Source: Candidatus Margulisiibacteriota bacterium (lineage in GTDB: Bacteria; Margulisbacteria; WOR-1; JAUWWO01). Taken from it: a stretch of 6,199 nt of DNA. Where the stretch lies: the NCBI GenBank assembly GCA_030616825.1, contig JAUWWO010000032.1, positions 1 through 6,199 of the forward strand, written 5' to 3'. Positions 5,224 to 6,199 of this stretch are shown piece after piece; positions within the stretch are counted from its first letter, which is position 1; the number at the start of each line of letters is the position of its first letter. Below the pieces are notes generated by a model. It ran no database searches. It was not told the DNA's origin and worked only from the letters and a program-made list of their open reading frames with translations. A program made the position numbers and the translations under genes.

Positions 5224-6199
5224 CTACTTATAAACCAAAGGTGTGTCAGGCTTAATCAGGATCTTCCCATCCACCATCATGTTCATCAGCGTTCGGGTGA
5301 TGACTATAGCAGTGAACATAGATGCTACAATACCAACACTCAAGGTAACAGCAAAGCCTCTGATGGCCCCTGTGCCAAGCCAGAAGAGCGTTACCGCTGC
5401 AATTATGGTGGTGACATTTGAATCGAGTATTGCTGTAAACGCCCTCTCGAAAGCAGCCTCAATCCCAAGCCTGATCGATTTGCCAGCCCTGAGTTCTTCC
5501 TTAAGGCGTTCGAAGATTATGATATTAGCATCAACAGCCATACCGATCGAGAGCACAAACCCAGCAATGCCTGGAAGGGTAAGGGTTGTGTGAATCAAAG
5601 AGAGTATTCCGAAAACCAAAATCACGTAAATGCACAGTGCCAGATCAGCCAAAAATCCTGGCAGTCTGTAATAAGAAATCATAAATACCCCAATGAGAAT
5701 AAGTCCAAGGGCGCCCGCCACTTTGCTCTTATCAATTGAAACGCGGCCAAGGGTAGGTCCAACGATTCTATTCTCTATGAGTTTAACTGGAATCGGGAGC
5801 GCACCAGCCTTAAGTTTAATAACCAGGTCATGGACTTCCTCAGCTGTGAAATCCCCTGATATCTGAGCTTTCCCAGAGGGAATGGGTTCCCTCACATTTG
5901 GAGCAGAAATAATTTTGCCATCCAGAAGTATTGCAATGGGCCTCCCCACACTCCTCGAAGTTACCTGTGCAAAGACTTTTGCTCCCTCCGAATTGAACTC
6001 TATATCCACAACCGGATTGCCGTATTGACTAACATCGGGCTCGGCGCCTTTTAAGTCAGCACCAGTTAAAATAGAATTTTTTAAAACTATTGGCCTTTCC
6101 CTGATTAATTTACCATCTCTATAATCGGAGACCTTATCTAACCTGGCGCCCTCTCCATACACCTCAACTATCTTTTCGGGGGTAAGCACAGCTTCATCC
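5224..6199 (-). CDS. secD: Protein translocase subunit SecD, N-terminus outside the window
   Basis: SecD is the larger partner of SecF in the proton-driven complex that assists SecYEG-dependent export. The frame is open to the right edge: GAT GAA GCT precede the GTG at 6189, so that GTG is internal and the start lies beyond 6199. About 324 residues are visible. Counting from the GTG at 6189, residues 1-145 are the end of the periplasmic P1 region, including DGKIISAPNVREPI (90-103) and ISGDFTAEEV (110-119). Five helices follow at about 155-310. The motif GMAVDANIIIFERLKEE (216-232) contains Asp220, equivalent to the proton-pathway Asp of E. coli SecD (Asp519). GTGAIRGFAVTLSVGI (272-287) is also typical. 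The protein ends at KPDTPLVYK with a TAG. TM1 and the first part of P1 are missing only because of the window edge. It heads the visible secD-secF-uppP-ftsK run. Confidence 0.97.
   Translation of the reverse strand, partial: DEAVLTPEKIVEVYGEGARLDKVSDYRDGKLIRERPIVLKNSILTGADLKGAEPDVSQYGNPVVDIEFNSEGAKVFAQVTSRSVGRPIAILLDGKIISAPNVREPIPSGKAQISGDFTAEEVHDLVIKLKAGALPIPVKLIENRIVGPTLGRVSIDKSKVAGALGLILIGVFMISYYRLPGFLADLALCIYVILVFGILSLIHTTLTLPGIAGFVLSIGMAVDANIIIFERLKEELRAGKSIRLGIEAAFERAFTAILDSNVTTIIAAVTLFWLGTGAIRGFAVTLSVGIVASMFTAIVITRTLMNMMVDGKILIKPDTPLVYK

Noticed and set aside
4843..5421. Plus-strand ORF of 192 codons across the secF/secD junction
   Set aside because: Antisense to two strongly conserved genes, low-complexity Ser/Arg-rich product, no ribosome binding site noted; shadow frame.
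6187..6189. GTG at 6189 as the start of secD
   Set aside because: The frame continues to the window edge and the protein would lack TM1 and most of the P1 domain.
1..6199. CRISPR arrays, tRNA or rRNA genes, insertion sequences
   Set aside because: No regularly spaced repeats, no cloverleaf-like or rRNA-like stretches, and no transposase or terminal inverted repeats were seen on reading either strand.

Overview
The window looks like bacterial chromosomal DNA. It carries the 3' part of secD, complete secF and uppP (undecaprenyl-diphosphate phosphatase), and an ftsK/spoIIIE-type DNA translocase gene. These four genes lie head to tail on the minus strand. Against them, on the plus strand, runs the 3' part of an SF2 helicase of the archaeal Hef / eukaryotic FANCM-Mph1 type (COG1111-like). 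The mix of bacterial export, envelope and division genes with an archaeal-type repair helicase fits an uncultured candidate-phylum bacterium. Omnitrophota or a similar lineage is only a low-confidence guess from the style of the proteins; nothing in the window fixes the taxon.

Layout. 1-1125 (+): helicase, entering from the left edge, with motifs Ib, II, IV, V and VI visible, an abnormal motif III, and a stop (TGA) soon after motif VI. 1126-1203: short convergent gap in which the helicase frame stays coding-like apart from a second TGA. 1204-1221: an 18-base palindrome at the convergent gene ends. 1204-3384 (-): ftsK, read as two ORFs (3384-3037 and 3009-1204) because of two compensating frame lesions in homopolymer runs around 3014-3049. 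3385-3448: intergenic DNA with a possible promoter and a clear ribosome binding site for a TTG start. 3449-4282 (-): uppP. 4326-5210 (-): secF. 5224-6199 (-): secD, which runs off the right edge. There is no gene-free stretch longer than about 100 bases.

How the genes work together. SecD and SecF form the proton-driven accessory complex of the SecYEG translocon. UppP recycles the lipid carrier used for peptidoglycan and other envelope polymers. FtsK pumps chromosome ends through the closing septum. The order secD-secF-uppP-ftsK with gaps of 13, 43 and 64 bases suggests one envelope/division transcription unit, possibly with an extra promoter before ftsK. The helicase is a separate, convergent unit.

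I do not see a new multi-gene system. The points that deserve checking are the broken-but-compensated ftsK reading frame, the helicase with an altered motif III and in-frame TGA codons, and an Asp-to-Ala change in the SecF motif that normally takes part in proton transport.
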